Source: Alphaproteobacteria bacterium (GTDB taxonomy: Bacteria > Pseudomonadota > Alphaproteobacteria > Micavibrionales > Micavibrionaceae). Taken from it: a stretch of 64,000 nt of DNA. Both the position numbers and the translations under genes were made by a program. Shown piece after piece: positions 43,186 to 53,627 of this stretch. How positions within the stretch are numbered: position 1 is the first letter of the stretch; each line of letters starts with the position of its first letter. The stretch spans positions 248,001-312,000 of the forward strand of contig JAUHVY010000002.1 of NCBI GenBank assembly GCA_030424975.1, read 5' to 3'. The notes under the pieces are model-generated. The model had not been told where the DNA came from and did not search any database. It saw only the letters and a program-made list of their open reading frames with translations.

Positions 43186-43208
43186 CGCCTCATTTGGGGC
43201 GTTTTTTT
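43186..43208 (+). terminator. Displaced tRNA-Gly terminator
   Basis: CGCCTC-ATTT-GGGGCG followed by seven T, 24 bases after the right repeat. It looks like the original terminator of the tRNA gene, now separated from it by the element. Confidence 0.75.
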
Positions 43209-43304
43209 ATTACCCCCCTAAAAAAAGACCGTGCTAAATTACCAGTGCGCCTAAAAATATTCGTGAAAAATAAGGTAAAAGAAAGAGGGCGAGGAAAGTA
43301 TAGA

Positions 43305-43784
43305 ATGCTGACAAAAGATTTTATTCTAGCGGCCTTACTCTTTGGATCGATGCCGTTTTGGGCACCTACAAAGGTATATAATGATTACAAAAGAGCATTA
43401 AAGTCCGACACCCCATATCAGGAATTTGGATTAAACGAACGGTTAGGAGCCAGAAAAGCAAATGTGCTAACCACTATGGTCACCCTTAGTTTCTCCTTGT
43501 TTTTTTATGGTGCTATATTCAATAAATTAGGCCTTGATGGTGTCATGGATATGCTTAACACGTTCAAAGGTATTTCGTTCTTATCAATCATATTCTTGGG
43601 CATACTCAATCAGCCTGTTGTCTTTCTACAAACTTTTATCTTGGCGCAAAAACTACAAAAAAAATTTCCTGAAAAAATCACAAAAAAGCAGGTTTACAAG
43701 GATCTTTTATGGATATTTGCGTTTCAAGCTGCATTTATTGGGTATTTTACGTACTCACTTATCTTCTATCGAGAAAAACTATAA
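43305..43784 (+). CDS. Hypothetical membrane protein, 159 residues
   Basis: Three or four hydrophobic segments (FILAALLFGSMPFWAP, TTMVTLSFSLFFYGAIF, FLSIIFLGILNQPVVFLQTFI, IFAFQAAFIGYFTYSLIFY) separated by basic loops. The ATG at 43305 is preceded by AGGAAAG, so I prefer it to the longer open frame from 43173, which crosses the tRNA terminator. No family recognised. First chromosomal gene after the element. Confidence 0.65.
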   Translation: MLTKDFILAALLFGSMPFWAPTKVYNDYKRALKSDTPYQEFGLNERLGARKANVLTTMVTLSFSLFFYGAIFNKLGLDGVMDMLNTFKGISFLSIIFLGILNQPVVFLQTFILAQKLQKKFPEKITKKQVYKDLLWIFAFQAAFIGYFTYSLIFYREKL

Positions 43785-44025
43785 AAAGGCGTGTTTTTTT
43801 CGGAAACAAAGCAGCTTCATATAATCTTGGTTGAATGACTTTGACCGTCGAGTAAAAGGCAAGTTGCACCCACAGGAGGCATTGTGCATATCAAGACAAT
43901 TACCGGAAAATGGCTATTTCCTTTGCTGCGACGCACCATTTACATTGACAGATTTCTATACTTTTTGGTACCATTAGCGAATAAAATGAGCATAAAAAGC
44001 TACAATTAAGTAACTGAGGTGATCA

Positions 44026-45357
44026 ATGGCACTTGAAACTGAATACACTGTAGATAATAACTCGGATATAACAGAACAAACAGAACTGTTAACACGTGGA
44101 ATGTCTGCAAGATATCAAATTGAGCAAGCCGCCGCAGATCGCGCGACAGCCGCCACCAGTGACAAACAAGAAAGTATTCGTAACGAAGCAGTTCGTATGG
44201 CCGTAGAAGAGGCAGGCCGCGCATTCGTGAATAGCTTGGATGGCTTGGAACCACACCAATTGGGGCTTTATTACGACACAATAGATTTATCTATGAGCAA
44301 ATCAGGGTCCGAGGGCCTGGACGAAATATACCAAAATAATACGGCACAAGATGTCGCAGCAGTTTCAAGCGCTTTCGCAACCTTGCTAGAGGGTGTTGAT
44401 AAAATAAATTCAAATTTAAATAACCTGACAACAGAGCCCCCTTCCGTTTCAGAAGAAACTATTTCAGAACCGACGCCAACCGTCTCAGAACAAACTGCAA
44501 TTGAAATCATTGAAAACATCGCACGTGAACGTATTGCAGCAGAGGCATCGTCATACGGTTTGCCTCCCGAGGAACAAGCAGCTATCGCTGAACAAGCAGC
44601 GCAACGTGCATCTGAAACATTTACGGCATCACTTTCGGGCTTAGATGATAATCAACGTCAGGAAGCCATCGACTATGTGACCTCCCTACCGGAAAAAATC
44701 GACAACCCGGCAGAGTTTCACCACTCTCGCTTATACGAAGATTTACTGGATACAACCGGCTCCGAAACCAGCACAGACCAAGACGCCGTATATACAGCAC
44801 TATCATCTGTCGTGAGCGAGATAGGTTCTGTATCAGGTGAAATCGAAGCAGGCACATATGAAATACCTTCAACTGAAACTGAAATTGAGCCGGAAATTGA
44901 ACAAACAGAACCGGAAACAACTCAATCTGAAATCACTGAGACAGAACAGACAGTTGCACCTGAACCACAAAGAGTTGATAGCATCTATGACCCGCTAGGT
45001 GTTTCAAATGAAGATAAAAACCATGACCGAACAGCTGTTTACAAAATCCAAGGTGGAGATTCCCTCTCAATGCTTGTTAGCTGCTTCTATGCCAATGATG
45101 GACTGTTTGATAAAAGCCAAGGTATACGTGCCGTTTCAGAAATCGTTGCTAAAGCGAACAACCTTGAAAATATACATTCTATCCGTGAAGGCAATGACCT
45201 CATCCTCCCTTCTGCTCAACAGATAAAAGAAGCACTTGAAGACCATCAGGTTGACCCGTCACAATGGTACACACCGGAAACAATCAACACAGAATCTGCG
45301 GATTGCACAATATGTGCGCCGGGCGCAGTCTCTTATACAGATGCAATGAAGATTTAG
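44026..45357 (+). CDS. Large acidic protein with C-terminal LysM-like domain
   Basis: A 443-residue, very acidic protein rich in Glu, Thr and Ala, with helical stretches and a Thr/Glu repeat-like linker near 275-320 (EIEPEIEQTEPETTQSEITETEQ). A LysM-like segment lies near 340-398 (AVYKIQGGDSLSMLVSCFY ... NNLENIHSIREGNDLILP). No signal peptide. GAGGTGA precedes the ATG. It probably binds peptidoglycan-like glycans if exported by some other route. Function unknown. Confidence 0.65.
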   Translation: MALETEYTVDNNSDITEQTELLTRGMSARYQIEQAAADRATAATSDKQESIRNEAVRMAVEEAGRAFVNSLDGLEPHQLGLYYDTIDLSMSKSGSEGLDEIYQNNTAQDVAAVSSAFATLLEGVDKINSNLNNLTTEPPSVSEETISEPTPTVSEQTAIEIIENIARERIAAEASSYGLPPEEQAAIAEQAAQRASETFTASLSGLDDNQRQEAIDYVTSLPEKIDNPAEFHHSRLYEDLLDTTGSETSTDQDAVYTALSSVVSEIGSVSGEIEAGTYEIPSTETEIEPEIEQTEPETTQSEITETEQTVAPEPQRVDSIYDPLGVSNEDKNHDRTAVYKIQGGDSLSMLVSCFYANDGLFDKSQGIRAVSEIVAKANNLENIHSIREGNDLILPSAQQIKEALEDHQVDPSQWYTPETINTESADCTICAPGAVSYTDAMKI

Positions 45358-45572
45358 GCATTCATTCAGGATATTTTACACCCGAATTATAAAATAAAAT
45401 ATCTAAACGAAACCGTGTTCCACCTGCCAGATACATCATTCAATCTAATGAAAGATCGTGGTTTTGAACGCCTAGAAACCTGCCATATTTGCCAAAAGTG
45501 CAGAATTGCACAAATCGTATAAGCAAAAAGACACTCATAGTTTGTGCTTTTTTAACTCCTTAGGCCACCACA

Positions 45573-46124
45573 TTAGACCTCAGGAGCCGAAGCGTGCTCA
45601 ATTTCTGATTTCATTTTCTGAATCAGGTTTTGCACCTGATCCGCACTTTTTTCCGCGCTGCCGATGACGGGGACATGAACAAAAGCCACAGGCACATTGC
45701 CGTTTTCCTGCGCCCATTGCAGACCTTGCAAATATATTTGATTACAATAATAACCGCCGATCATACTGCTGCCGGATTGTTCCTCATGACGCTTAACAAA
45801 GGGGGCTTCTACTTTATCACTGAATAAATGACGGAGCGGCATTGCCGTCACCCCCATATCATAGGCATGAGGCTCCACCACCACATTTGTTGAGGGAATA
45901 AGCATATGCTCCCCCATAGAAATTACACCCGCAGGGCGAACACGATCCAGCGTTTCTTTAAACTGCGCCATCCCTGCGTCAGAGGCAGGCAAAACAAGGC
46001 CCATGATATGCTCATCGCCACCTTGCTTAAGGTGCTCAAGTGTTTCCATGCTAGCATTTGAACGCCTAAGCCACGCACCAATAAGGCCAAAAGGCTCGAA
46101 CGCTGTTACCAATATTTTAGACAT
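45573..46124 (-). CDS. pcp: Pyroglutamyl-peptidase I (C15 family)-like
   Basis: Removes N-terminal pyroglutamate from peptides. Marks: start MSKILVTAFEPFG, then GYYCNQIYLQGL with the catalytic Cys, and VAFVHVPVIG with the catalytic His. I use the ATG at 46124, giving 183 residues; the longer frame runs into purT. Slightly short and divergent for the family, but both catalytic residues are present. It follows purT by 16 bases and is likely co-transcribed. Confidence 0.8.
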   Translation of the reverse strand: MSKILVTAFEPFGLIGAWLRRSNASMETLEHLKQGGDEHIMGLVLPASDAGMAQFKETLDRVRPAGVISMGEHMLIPSTNVVVEPHAYDMGVTAMPLRHLFSDKVEAPFVKRHEEQSGSSMIGGYYCNQIYLQGLQWAQENGNVPVAFVHVPVIGSAEKSADQVQNLIQKMKSEIEHASAPEV

Positions 46125-46140
46125 TGCATTATCTTTTCGC

Positions 46141-47322
46141 TTATAAATCAACCTTAACGGCGGCGGCGGCCTTATTGGCATTGCCACGTGCGGTTTCTAC
46201 ATCTTTTGCGCGTGATAACGCAACACCCATACGGCGCGTCCCCGAAACGGCGGGCTTACCGAATAAACGTAAATCGGTATCCGGCACGCTTAATGCTTCG
46301 TTCAAATTGGAAAAGGATACCTGTCCTGACTCACCACTTACCAGAATGACCGATGACGCCGAAGGCCCGCGGAAAGAAATGGCGGGAATGGGCAAACCCA
46401 AAAAAGCGCGCGCATGCAATGCGAACTCTGATAAATCCTGTGAAATCATCGTCACCATGCCGGTATCATGCGGCCTTGGCGAAACCTCACTGAAATACAC
46501 ATCATCGCCTTTGATAAATAATTCCACGCCGAAAATACCATAACCACCTAGCGCACCAGTAACCTTTTCCGCCATTTGCTGCGAAGCAGAAAGCGCAACA
46601 TCACTCATTTGCTGCGGCTGCCAAGACTCTTGGTAATCGCCGCCTTCTTGCCTGTGACCAATCGGCAAACAGAAAGACGTACCGCCAACATAGCGCAGCG
46701 TCAAAAGCGTAATTTCATAATCAAAATCTACGAACCCCTCGATAATGACCTTTCCTGCGCCTGCGCGGCCGCCTTCTTGCGCGTAATGCCAAGCCTTTTC
46801 GATATCGCCTTCGGATTTAATGGTGCTTTGCCCCTTTCCCGAAGAACTCATAATCGGTTTAACCACACATGGAATACCAACAGCAGCTACGCCTTGCTTA
46901 AAGTCATCAAGATTATCTGCAAAACGATAAGGCGATGTTTTTAGAGAAAGCTCCTCTGCGGCGAGACGACGGATTCCCTCACGGTTCATCGTCAAGCGCG
47001 CAGCATTTGCCGTCGGCACCACCGTAAACCCCTCATCTTCAAGTGCAACCAATGTATCGGTGGCAATCGCTTCAACCTCAGGCACAATAAAATCAGGCCT
47101 TTCCTTTTCAATCACCTCACGCAGCTTTGCACCATCGAGCATTGAAAACACATAGGAACGATCCGCAACCTGCATTGCAGGGGCATTTTCATACCGGTCA
47201 CATGCAATAACCTCAACGCCCAGACGCTTTAGCTCGATAACAACTTCTTTCCCAAGCTCGCCCGAACCGCAAAGCAATACTTTTTTTGATGTTGCCGAAA
47301 ACGGCGTGCCGATTTGTGTCAT
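46141..47322 (-). CDS. purT: Formate-dependent phosphoribosylglycinamide formyltransferase
   Basis: Third step of purine synthesis by the formate and ATP route. The 393-residue ATP-grasp enzyme begins [40 protein letters not shown] and has the central [38 protein letters not shown] and [20 protein letters not shown]. All typical PurT blocks are present. Confidence 0.95.
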   Translation of the reverse strand: MTQIGTPFSATSKKVLLCGSGELGKEVVIELKRLGVEVIACDRYENAPAMQVADRSYVFSMLDGAKLREVIEKERPDFIVPEVEAIATDTLVALEDEGFTVVPTANAARLTMNREGIRRLAAEELSLKTSPYRFADNLDDFKQGVAAVGIPCVVKPIMSSSGKGQSTIKSEGDIEKAWHYAQEGGRAGAGKVIIEGFVDFDYEITLLTLRYVGGTSFCLPIGHRQEGGDYQESWQPQQMSDVALSASQQMAEKVTGALGGYGIFGVELFIKGDDVYFSEVSPRPHDTGMVTMISQDLSEFALHARAFLGLPIPAISFRGPSASSVILVSGESGQVSFSNLNEALSVPDTDLRLFGKPAVSGTRRMGVALSRAKDVETARGNANKAAAAVKVDL

Positions 47323-47365
47323 AGATCGCAGCTCCTGATACGTTTCATTATAGATGTTATGAAAT

Positions 47366-49195
47366 TTATTCTACCGTAACCGATTTGGCAAGGTTTCGCG
47401 GTTGATCAACATCTGTGCCCTTAATCACCGCAACATGATAAGCCAGTAATTGCACCGGAATAGAATATAAAATAGGTGCTACAAACGGATGAACCGCGCC
47501 CGTCGCAACGCGCCATGACGATTGCTGAGCCAGTGCATCACTGCCTGCCTGATCAGATATTAAAAACACACGACCGCCGCGTGCGACTGTTTCCTGTATA
47601 TTTGATACGTTCTTTTCAAACATCGGATCATTTTCAGGGGCAATCACAACAACTGGAACATTTTCATCAATCAATGCAATCGGCCCGTGCTTCATTTCAC
47701 CGCTGGCGTAGCCTTCGGCATGGATATATGAAATTTCCTTTAACTTTAATGCGCCTTCCAAGGCAATAGGATATAAGCTACCGCGACCAAGATATAAAAC
47801 ATCGCGCGCCTTCGCCACATCCTTTGCAATAAACAAAATCTCCTTGTCATGCTGCAATATATCCGCAGCAATTGTCGGCACATGTCGCAGCGCTTCTGAC
47901 ATTTCTGATTCCTGCTGTTCATTGATAGCGCCGTTTACACGCGCTGCAGCAACCACAATACACGCCAGCGTAGAGAGCTGTGTTGTAAAGGCTTTTGTTG
48001 ATGCCACGCCAATTTCGGGCCCGGCCAAAGTGTGCAGCACAAAATCAGATTCACGCTCTATTGTGCTTTCGATTGTATTAACAATCGATAAGATTTTTTG
48101 CTCCTGACGCTTACAATAGCGCAGCGCTTCCAGCGTATCGAGTGTTTCGCCTGATTGCGAAATGAATATCGCAACGCCGCCCGCAGGCATCGGCGCTTCT
48201 CGATATCTGAACTCGCTTGCTACATCAATCTCACACGGGATACGGGCAATTTGTTCAAACCAATACTTTGCGACCATACACGCATAATATGCCGTACCAC
48301 AGGCAATCAATGTCAAACGCGGAGCATCTTTAATAACCGCCAGTATATCATCAGGAATGCTGATTTTACCTGTTGAGGGGTGGATAAAGGCATTTAACGT
48401 TTCGCCGATGACTGATGGCTGCTCATATATTTCCTTGAGCATAAAGTGCGGATATTCGCCCTTCCCCGTCACTGCGCCTGATTGCTCCGTCATACGTATC
48501 GTGCGCTCAATCGAATTTTGCTGCGCATCATAAATATCCACTCTCTCACGCGTAACCGTCACACGATCACCATCTTCAAGGAAGCAAATCTTTTTTGTTA
48601 AGGGCGCCAATGCGTATGAATCAGAGGCCATAAACATCTCCCCCTCACCATAACCGACGGCCAAAGGTGTGCCGTGCCTACAGCCGACCATTAAATCATG
48701 ATGACCAGCAAAAATCATGACAAGGGCATACGCCCCCTCCAGCCTGTCCATCGCCATATTCGCCGCAGTAACAGGATCATTTCCTTGCTGCATGTAATGC
48801 GAAACAAGATGCACAATAACCTCTGTATCCGTCTCACTCACGAAACTTGCACCGGCCTTTTCCATCTCTGACTTTAGTGCAGCATAATTTTCAATGATGC
48901 CGTTATGCACAACGGCCAAATGTTCATTCGCATGCGGATGCGCATTACGCTCATTCGGCAAACCATGCGTCGCCCAGCGCGTATGACCGATACCGACTGT
49001 TCCCTCTAACGGCTCAGCCTCCAGCTTTTCTTTAAGGTTAACCAGCTTGCCTTGCGCACGACGTCGATCAATATGACCGTTACTCAGGGTCGCAATCCCG
49101 GCAGAGTCATATCCGCGATATTCCAGACGTTTCAAACCTTCGTACAGAAGAGGAGCAACTTGCTGCTCTCCGATAATGCCAAAAATTCCACACAT
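47366..49195 (-). CDS. glmS: Glutamine-fructose-6-phosphate aminotransferase
   Basis: Makes glucosamine-6-phosphate, the first step to UDP-GlcNAc for peptidoglycan and lipopolysaccharide. The 609-residue protein starts MCGIFGIIG with the N-terminal nucleophile Cys. The glutaminase domain is followed by two SIS sugar-isomerase domains ([13 protein letters not shown], then [37 protein letters not shown]). It lies 126 bases downstream of glmU and likely shares its operon. Confidence 0.97.
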   Translation of the reverse strand: MCGIFGIIGEQQVAPLLYEGLKRLEYRGYDSAGIATLSNGHIDRRRAQGKLVNLKEKLEAEPLEGTVGIGHTRWATHGLPNERNAHPHANEHLAVVHNGIIENYAALKSEMEKAGASFVSETDTEVIVHLVSHYMQQGNDPVTAANMAMDRLEGAYALVMIFAGHHDLMVGCRHGTPLAVGYGEGEMFMASDSYALAPLTKKICFLEDGDRVTVTRERVDIYDAQQNSIERTIRMTEQSGAVTGKGEYPHFMLKEIYEQPSVIGETLNAFIHPSTGKISIPDDILAVIKDAPRLTLIACGTAYYACMVAKYWFEQIARIPCEIDVASEFRYREAPMPAGGVAIFISQSGETLDTLEALRYCKRQEQKILSIVNTIESTIERESDFVLHTLAGPEIGVASTKAFTTQLSTLACIVVAAARVNGAINEQQESEMSEALRHVPTIAADILQHDKEILFIAKDVAKARDVLYLGRGSLYPIALEGALKLKEISYIHAEGYASGEMKHGPIALIDENVPVVVIAPENDPMFEKNVSNIQETVARGGRVFLISDQAGSDALAQQSSWRVATGAVHPFVAPILYSIPVQLLAYHVAVIKGTDVDQPRNLAKSVTVE

Positions 49196-49321
49196 TTAGT
49201 ATTTATTCCTATTCAGATACGCGACTCGCGAAGTAAAGTTTATTTTATCGATCGTAGGGGAGCTTTCAAATCACGAAATTTTACGAATTGTTTCAATATG
49301 AAGCGACATGCGATGCGCATA

Positions 49322-50686
49322 TCACGAAACATCTTTTTTGGCTTTTGCCTCTTCTTTACGTTTACGGTAAAGAGCGGCCCACCCTTCGCGCACCTGCGCG
49401 CGGCCGCGTTCAACGGATAAGGAATCCGCGGGAACATCAGTTGTAATCGTCGAACCCGCTGCCACAAACGCGCCGTCATCCAAACGCACAGGGGCAATCA
49501 AATTCACATTACTACCGACCATAACGCCCTTACCGATATGCGTTTGATGTTTTTGGAAACCGTCATAATTCACGGTAATAGCGCCGCAGCTAAAGTTCAC
49601 ATCGCTTTCCATGATCGTATCACCGACATAGCCGAGATGACTGATTTTAGAACGATCACCGATTTGTGATTTTTTAATTTCAACAAAATTACCGATACGC
49701 ACATCCTCGCCCAGTGTTGTGCCGGGGCGCAAACGGGCAAAGGGGCCAATCGTCGTTTGTGCGCCGATGCTGCAGTCCTCAAAATGACAGAATGCCTTAA
49801 TATGAACGCCTGTTGCTACTTTGACATTTTTTCCGAAATAGACATTCGGTTCGATCATCACACCCTCTGCGATTTCCGTGTCATGATGCAAATAAACCGT
49901 CGACGGATCCTGCATAGTAACGCCGTTCGTAATAAATTGTTCGCGTAACTTTTGCTGCGCGCTTACCTCCATATTGGCAAGATCAACGCGGGTATTACAG
50001 CCCTGAACTTCACGCGGGTTTTGCGCTAGAGCAACACGGGTCGTGACCCCGCCCTTCGCGGCAAGTTCAGGGATATCGGTGATGTAATATTCACCCTGCG
50101 CATTATCATTCTTCAAATCAGCAACCCAGCTCGCGATATACGTGCTATCGAGGCAAAAAGCACCCGTATTTACAATGCGCACAAGCTTTTCGTCTACTGA
50201 TGCATCTTTTTCCTCACGTATTGCACGCAACGTGCCATCATCATTCAAAAGCAGCCGACCATAACCGCTCGGATTTGCAAGCTCCACGCCCAGAACGGCA
50301 ACGCCTGTGTTGGCATCTGCGCGGCGCATCGCAATCAAGGAACGTAGCGTTTCTTCACTGATAAGCGGCGTATCGCCAAGCAACACCAATACATCACCAT
50401 CAAAACCGTTAAGCGCAGGCATCGCAGCGCGCAAAGCATCACCAGTGCCCTGCTGCGTTTCCTGAACGATTGTTTGATGCGGCGCAGCGGCGCGCTCTAC
50501 ATCATCCATGCCATGGCCAACCACCACCACAACGCGCTCAGGGCTTAAGCCATCCACGGTCTTGAGCAACCAATTCAACATCGGCAAACCCAAAAGCGAA
50601 TGCATGACTTTCGGCTTTTTCGATTTCATGCGCGTGCCTTTTCCTGCGGCAAGGATGACAACGGCCAAAGGTTTCGTAGTGGTCAT
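49322..50686 (-). CDS. glmU: Bifunctional GlcN-1-P acetyltransferase / GlcNAc-1-P uridyltransferase
   Basis: Last two steps to UDP-GlcNAc. N-terminal pyrophosphorylase domain with LAAGKGTRMKSKKPKVMHSL, C-terminal left-handed beta-helix of hexapeptide repeats (TTIGPFARLRPGTTLGEDVRIGNFVEIKKS) ending with a Lys-rich tail. The 454 residues are the normal length. Upstream of glmS in the same direction. Confidence 0.97.
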   Translation of the reverse strand: MTTTKPLAVVILAAGKGTRMKSKKPKVMHSLLGLPMLNWLLKTVDGLSPERVVVVVGHGMDDVERAAAPHQTIVQETQQGTGDALRAAMPALNGFDGDVLVLLGDTPLISEETLRSLIAMRRADANTGVAVLGVELANPSGYGRLLLNDDGTLRAIREEKDASVDEKLVRIVNTGAFCLDSTYIASWVADLKNDNAQGEYYITDIPELAAKGGVTTRVALAQNPREVQGCNTRVDLANMEVSAQQKLREQFITNGVTMQDPSTVYLHHDTEIAEGVMIEPNVYFGKNVKVATGVHIKAFCHFEDCSIGAQTTIGPFARLRPGTTLGEDVRIGNFVEIKKSQIGDRSKISHLGYVGDTIMESDVNFSCGAITVNYDGFQKHQTHIGKGVMVGSNVNLIAPVRLDDGAFVAAGSTITTDVPADSLSVERGRAQVREGWAALYRKRKEEAKAKKDVS

Positions 50687-50776
50687 AAATAAATCCTGTT
50701 TAATACTAAATTACCCATAGAAGAGGAAAAACATAGCAAAATGCGTTTTCATAAGAAAGAGAAAAGGAATCCTTCC

Positions 50777-51703
50777 CTAATCCACTTTCATATGCGTATC
50801 GCCGCTATCGTATTTTGTAAGATGCATGAATAACGTGCCATAGGCCGTTTTTACGCGCACACGCACGGGAACGACCACTGCATTCGGGACAACCTGCGCC
50901 ATCCAAACGGTTGGCATCGTCCCGCGCTCTCGTCCCTGCTCCTGTATCGAGAGCCAACCGCGCGGCTTGCTATACCACTTACCTGCGATCGGCCTTACCT
51001 CAACCGTGCATTCAATCGCCGGGCCGCTATAGACGTTATAACGCGTGCTTTCCAGTTGCACGAAACGTTGATGACGAAAGATCAGTTCATAACGGCGCTT
51101 GCCATCAAACACTTCGGATGAGCCGTCACAAAGACCACCATCCGAAACATGTTCCATCACCAAAATAGTGGCCGTTAAGGCATCTGTCGTGCCTTCGGTT
51201 AGCTCTTTATCCGGGTTTTCCTTCTTAGGTTTTTTCCCTGTAAATGTAGTGGTTAGACTCTGAAAGCCATTATCCTTATCATAGCTATAGGTTTTAACTT
51301 CGTGCTCACCCTGCCATACGGCAATTGATTCATGCTTTTCAGGAATACGCTCACCACCTTTTAGCGCCCAGCCCCTTGATTCAAATGTCCCCTCCCACGG
51401 CACAAGAGAACCAAGTAAACCTTGCGTTTTTGCACCAAAAACCATGGAATAGCGTCCCTTTTCACGGAAATCCATTTCCATACTGGCCTGAACCGCGTTT
51501 ATACCGCCTGCATAAACTTCATATTCCATTTTTTGAAAATTAAATGCGTTGTTCTCTTCCGCAAAGGCAGGGAATGCAAATGATAAAGCGGATAAAGATA
51601 TGAGCGCGCATCGCGCCGCCTTAGGTAAATAAACCCGGTGTTTCAATTTCTTCGCCGCCAAGTCCGCGTTTGAAATCCCGCACGCCTTTTGCGTCTTCGT
51701 CAT
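50777..51703 (-). CDS. DUF3108 periplasmic protein
   Basis: Exported DUF3108-family protein: MEYEVYAGGINAVQASMEMDF, GLLGSLVPWEGTFESRGW and PVRVRVKTAYGTLFMHLTKY fit the family's beta-rich pattern. The signal sequence ends SLSALSFAFPAFA. The first ATG is at 51703, but a TTG at 51646 would give a perfect 28-residue signal peptide and only 26 bases of overlap with the preceding gene, so the start is uncertain. Role in envelope suspected but unknown. Confidence 0.8.
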   Translation of the reverse strand: MTKTQKACGISNADLAAKKLKHRVYLPKAARCALISLSALSFAFPAFAEENNAFNFQKMEYEVYAGGINAVQASMEMDFREKGRYSMVFGAKTQGLLGSLVPWEGTFESRGWALKGGERIPEKHESIAVWQGEHEVKTYSYDKDNGFQSLTTTFTGKKPKKENPDKELTEGTTDALTATILVMEHVSDGGLCDGSSEVFDGKRRYELIFRHQRFVQLESTRYNVYSGPAIECTVEVRPIAGKWYSKPRGWLSIQEQGRERGTMPTVWMAQVVPNAVVVPVRVRVKTAYGTLFMHLTKYDSGDTHMKVD

Positions 51704-52619
51704 TAATGCCCCCAAGATCGAAGTCATCGATTTTCCTTTCTTTTAAACGCTTCACCGCCTCCCATAACAAAAGATGATGCGCGCATTTTTCACGCCCTGT
51801 TTTTGTTGTATAGCCAATCTGATAGGTTGCGCTGCGTCCATGTATAAAGATCACTATAGACGCAATCGGCTTAGCGTCAAACAAAGCGGTAGCGACAATC
51901 ATGTTTTTCCCACGAGAGAATTGCTTGGCCATAGCCACTATCGTTTTCATATCCGCTCCGGGATATCCTTTTTCCTTTTTATCTTTTTCATACCCCAACA
52001 TTGCCCAGGAAAAGTGTTTCCCCTCATCACTCAACACAATTTCGAGATCACTTTTCTCGCCCTTGGATAGAGCATTACGCCAGCGCCCTTTTTGGCCGGC
52101 CCTTAAATCCTCTAATGATAAACGCATATCCAGCCATATGGTTTTATATGGCACGCTCTTGGATACAAACCCTAACGCCGTCAAAAATTTCACCATCTGC
52201 GGGTCACCGCCACATTCAGGAATAAAACGCATGCGCCGCCCAATGCGTTTAGGAAAAGCCTCCCGCAACGCAACGGCAAAAGCTTTAAAATGCTCCTGAT
52301 GTCCATATCCGCTTAACCACACCGGGCCGCGATCAATCATCACGGCATGCAATGCATTCTTCATAACCCCGACTTCGATAATGGTCACAAGCCCCGCAGG
52401 CATTCCGTTCACTTTGATCAAACCAACGCGATATTGTTGACGACGGAGCATGCAAATGGCCTGCACATAATCAAGCGATTGCAATAAATTCAAACGCTTT
52501 ACTTGCGCGGCATAGGTCGTGAAACAATGCTCTGGTGCTGTCGCCCAGTCAATTTCACATTTAATTACTTTTTTTACCGTTTTTTGCTGCATCACAGCTT
52601 GATTTTGAACGCTCTTCAT
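51621..52619 (-). CDS. FemAB/GNAT-fold acyltransferase-like protein
   Basis: A 332-residue protein of the FemAB or lipid II aminoacyltransferase-like type, with duplicated GNAT folds (IKVNGMPAGLVTIIEVG; ATALFDAKPIASIVIFIHGRSATYQIGYTTKTGREKCAHHLLLWEAVKRLKERKIDDFDLGGIN). In Gram-negatives such proteins are thought to act on envelope peptides or exported proteins. The ATG at 52619 is divergent from dapD by 52 bases, so their promoters overlap. It runs into the DUF3108 gene. Confidence 0.75.
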   Translation of the reverse strand: MKSVQNQAVMQQKTVKKVIKCEIDWATAPEHCFTTYAAQVKRLNLLQSLDYVQAICMLRRQQYRVGLIKVNGMPAGLVTIIEVGVMKNALHAVMIDRGPVWLSGYGHQEHFKAFAVALREAFPKRIGRRMRFIPECGGDPQMVKFLTALGFVSKSVPYKTIWLDMRLSLEDLRAGQKGRWRNALSKGEKSDLEIVLSDEGKHFSWAMLGYEKDKKEKGYPGADMKTIVAMAKQFSRGKNMIVATALFDAKPIASIVIFIHGRSATYQIGYTTKTGREKCAHHLLLWEAVKRLKERKIDDFDLGGINDEDAKGVRDFKRGLGGEEIETPGLFT

Positions 52620-52671
52620 GGTGAATTGCAACCAGTTAAAATAAATTTACACAAGACAGAGATAAAAAATT

Positions 52672-53523
52672 ATGGCTGCCAATTATTCGGACTTGGAAAA
52701 CACCATCAACACCGCATGGGATAACAGAGATTCTATCAGCACAGATACACAAGGCGAACAACGTGAAGCCGTTGAACATGCCCTTGCCCTGCTTGATAAC
52801 GGAACATTGCGCGTTGCCAGCCCGTCAGATAACGGATGGGTCGTTCACCAATGGTTGAAAAAGGCCGTTTTATTATCTTTCCGCCTAAATCCGAACCACA
52901 TCATTTCTGGTGGCCCGGGTCAGGCAAACTGGTTCGATAAGGTTGAAAGCAAATTCATCGGATGGGGCGAAGCAGAGTTTAAAAAGGCCGCTTTTCGCGC
53001 GGTTCCAGACTCTATCGTACGTCACTCATCCTATATCGCACCCGATGCGGTTTTGATGCCATGTTTTATTAATGTCGGCGCCTATGTCGGTGAAGGCACG
53101 ATGATTGACACATGGTCAACCGTCGGCTCTTGCGCACAGGTTGGTAAAAACTGCCATATTTCAGGCGGCGTTGGCATCGGCGGCGTTCTGGAACCGTTAC
53201 AAGCCGAACCGGTAATTATCGAAGATAATGTCTTTATCGGTGCGCGATCAGAGGTTGCAGAAGGCGTGATCGTAGAAAAAGGCGCTGTGATTTCCATGGG
53301 CGTATTCTTAGGCGCATCAACGAAAATCATTGATCGTGAGACAGGCGAAATATTCCAAGGAAGAGTACCTGCGTATTCAGTTGTCATACCGGGCACGCTT
53401 CCGTCAACAAAAACAATGCCTGACGGCTCCCCTGCACCAAGCTTGGCCTGCGCAGTGATTGTAAAACGTGTTGACGAGCGCACCCGCAGCAAGACAGGCG
53501 TGAATGAGCTTTTACGTGCATAA
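52672..53523 (+). CDS. dapD: Tetrahydrodipicolinate N-succinyltransferase
   Basis: Succinyl-CoA-dependent step of lysine and meso-diaminopimelate synthesis. The 283-residue protein has the N-terminal helical domain ([10 protein letters not shown]), a left-handed beta-helix of hexapeptide repeats ([44 protein letters not shown]) and the conserved [12 protein letters not shown] near the end. dapE follows two genes on, with the same direction. Confidence 0.97.
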   Translation: MAANYSDLENTINTAWDNRDSISTDTQGEQREAVEHALALLDNGTLRVASPSDNGWVVHQWLKKAVLLSFRLNPNHIISGGPGQANWFDKVESKFIGWGEAEFKKAAFRAVPDSIVRHSSYIAPDAVLMPCFINVGAYVGEGTMIDTWSTVGSCAQVGKNCHISGGVGIGGVLEPLQAEPVIIEDNVFIGARSEVAEGVIVEKGAVISMGVFLGASTKIIDRETGEIFQGRVPAYSVVIPGTLPSTKTMPDGSPAPSLACAVIVKRVDERTRSKTGVNELLRA

Positions 53524-53627
53524 AGCCGTCAATTATTAGCCTTTCCTTATGTTTACATATTCTTTGCTTTTATAGAAACGATATACTATAAAGCAGCATA
53601 TTTTGCGTCTGTAGCAAGGGAACGGTT

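Noticed and set aside
43173-43304. Longer N terminus for the membrane protein after the element
   Set aside because: It would translate through the displaced tRNA terminator and a basic stretch with no homology; the ATG at 43305 has a good ribosome site.
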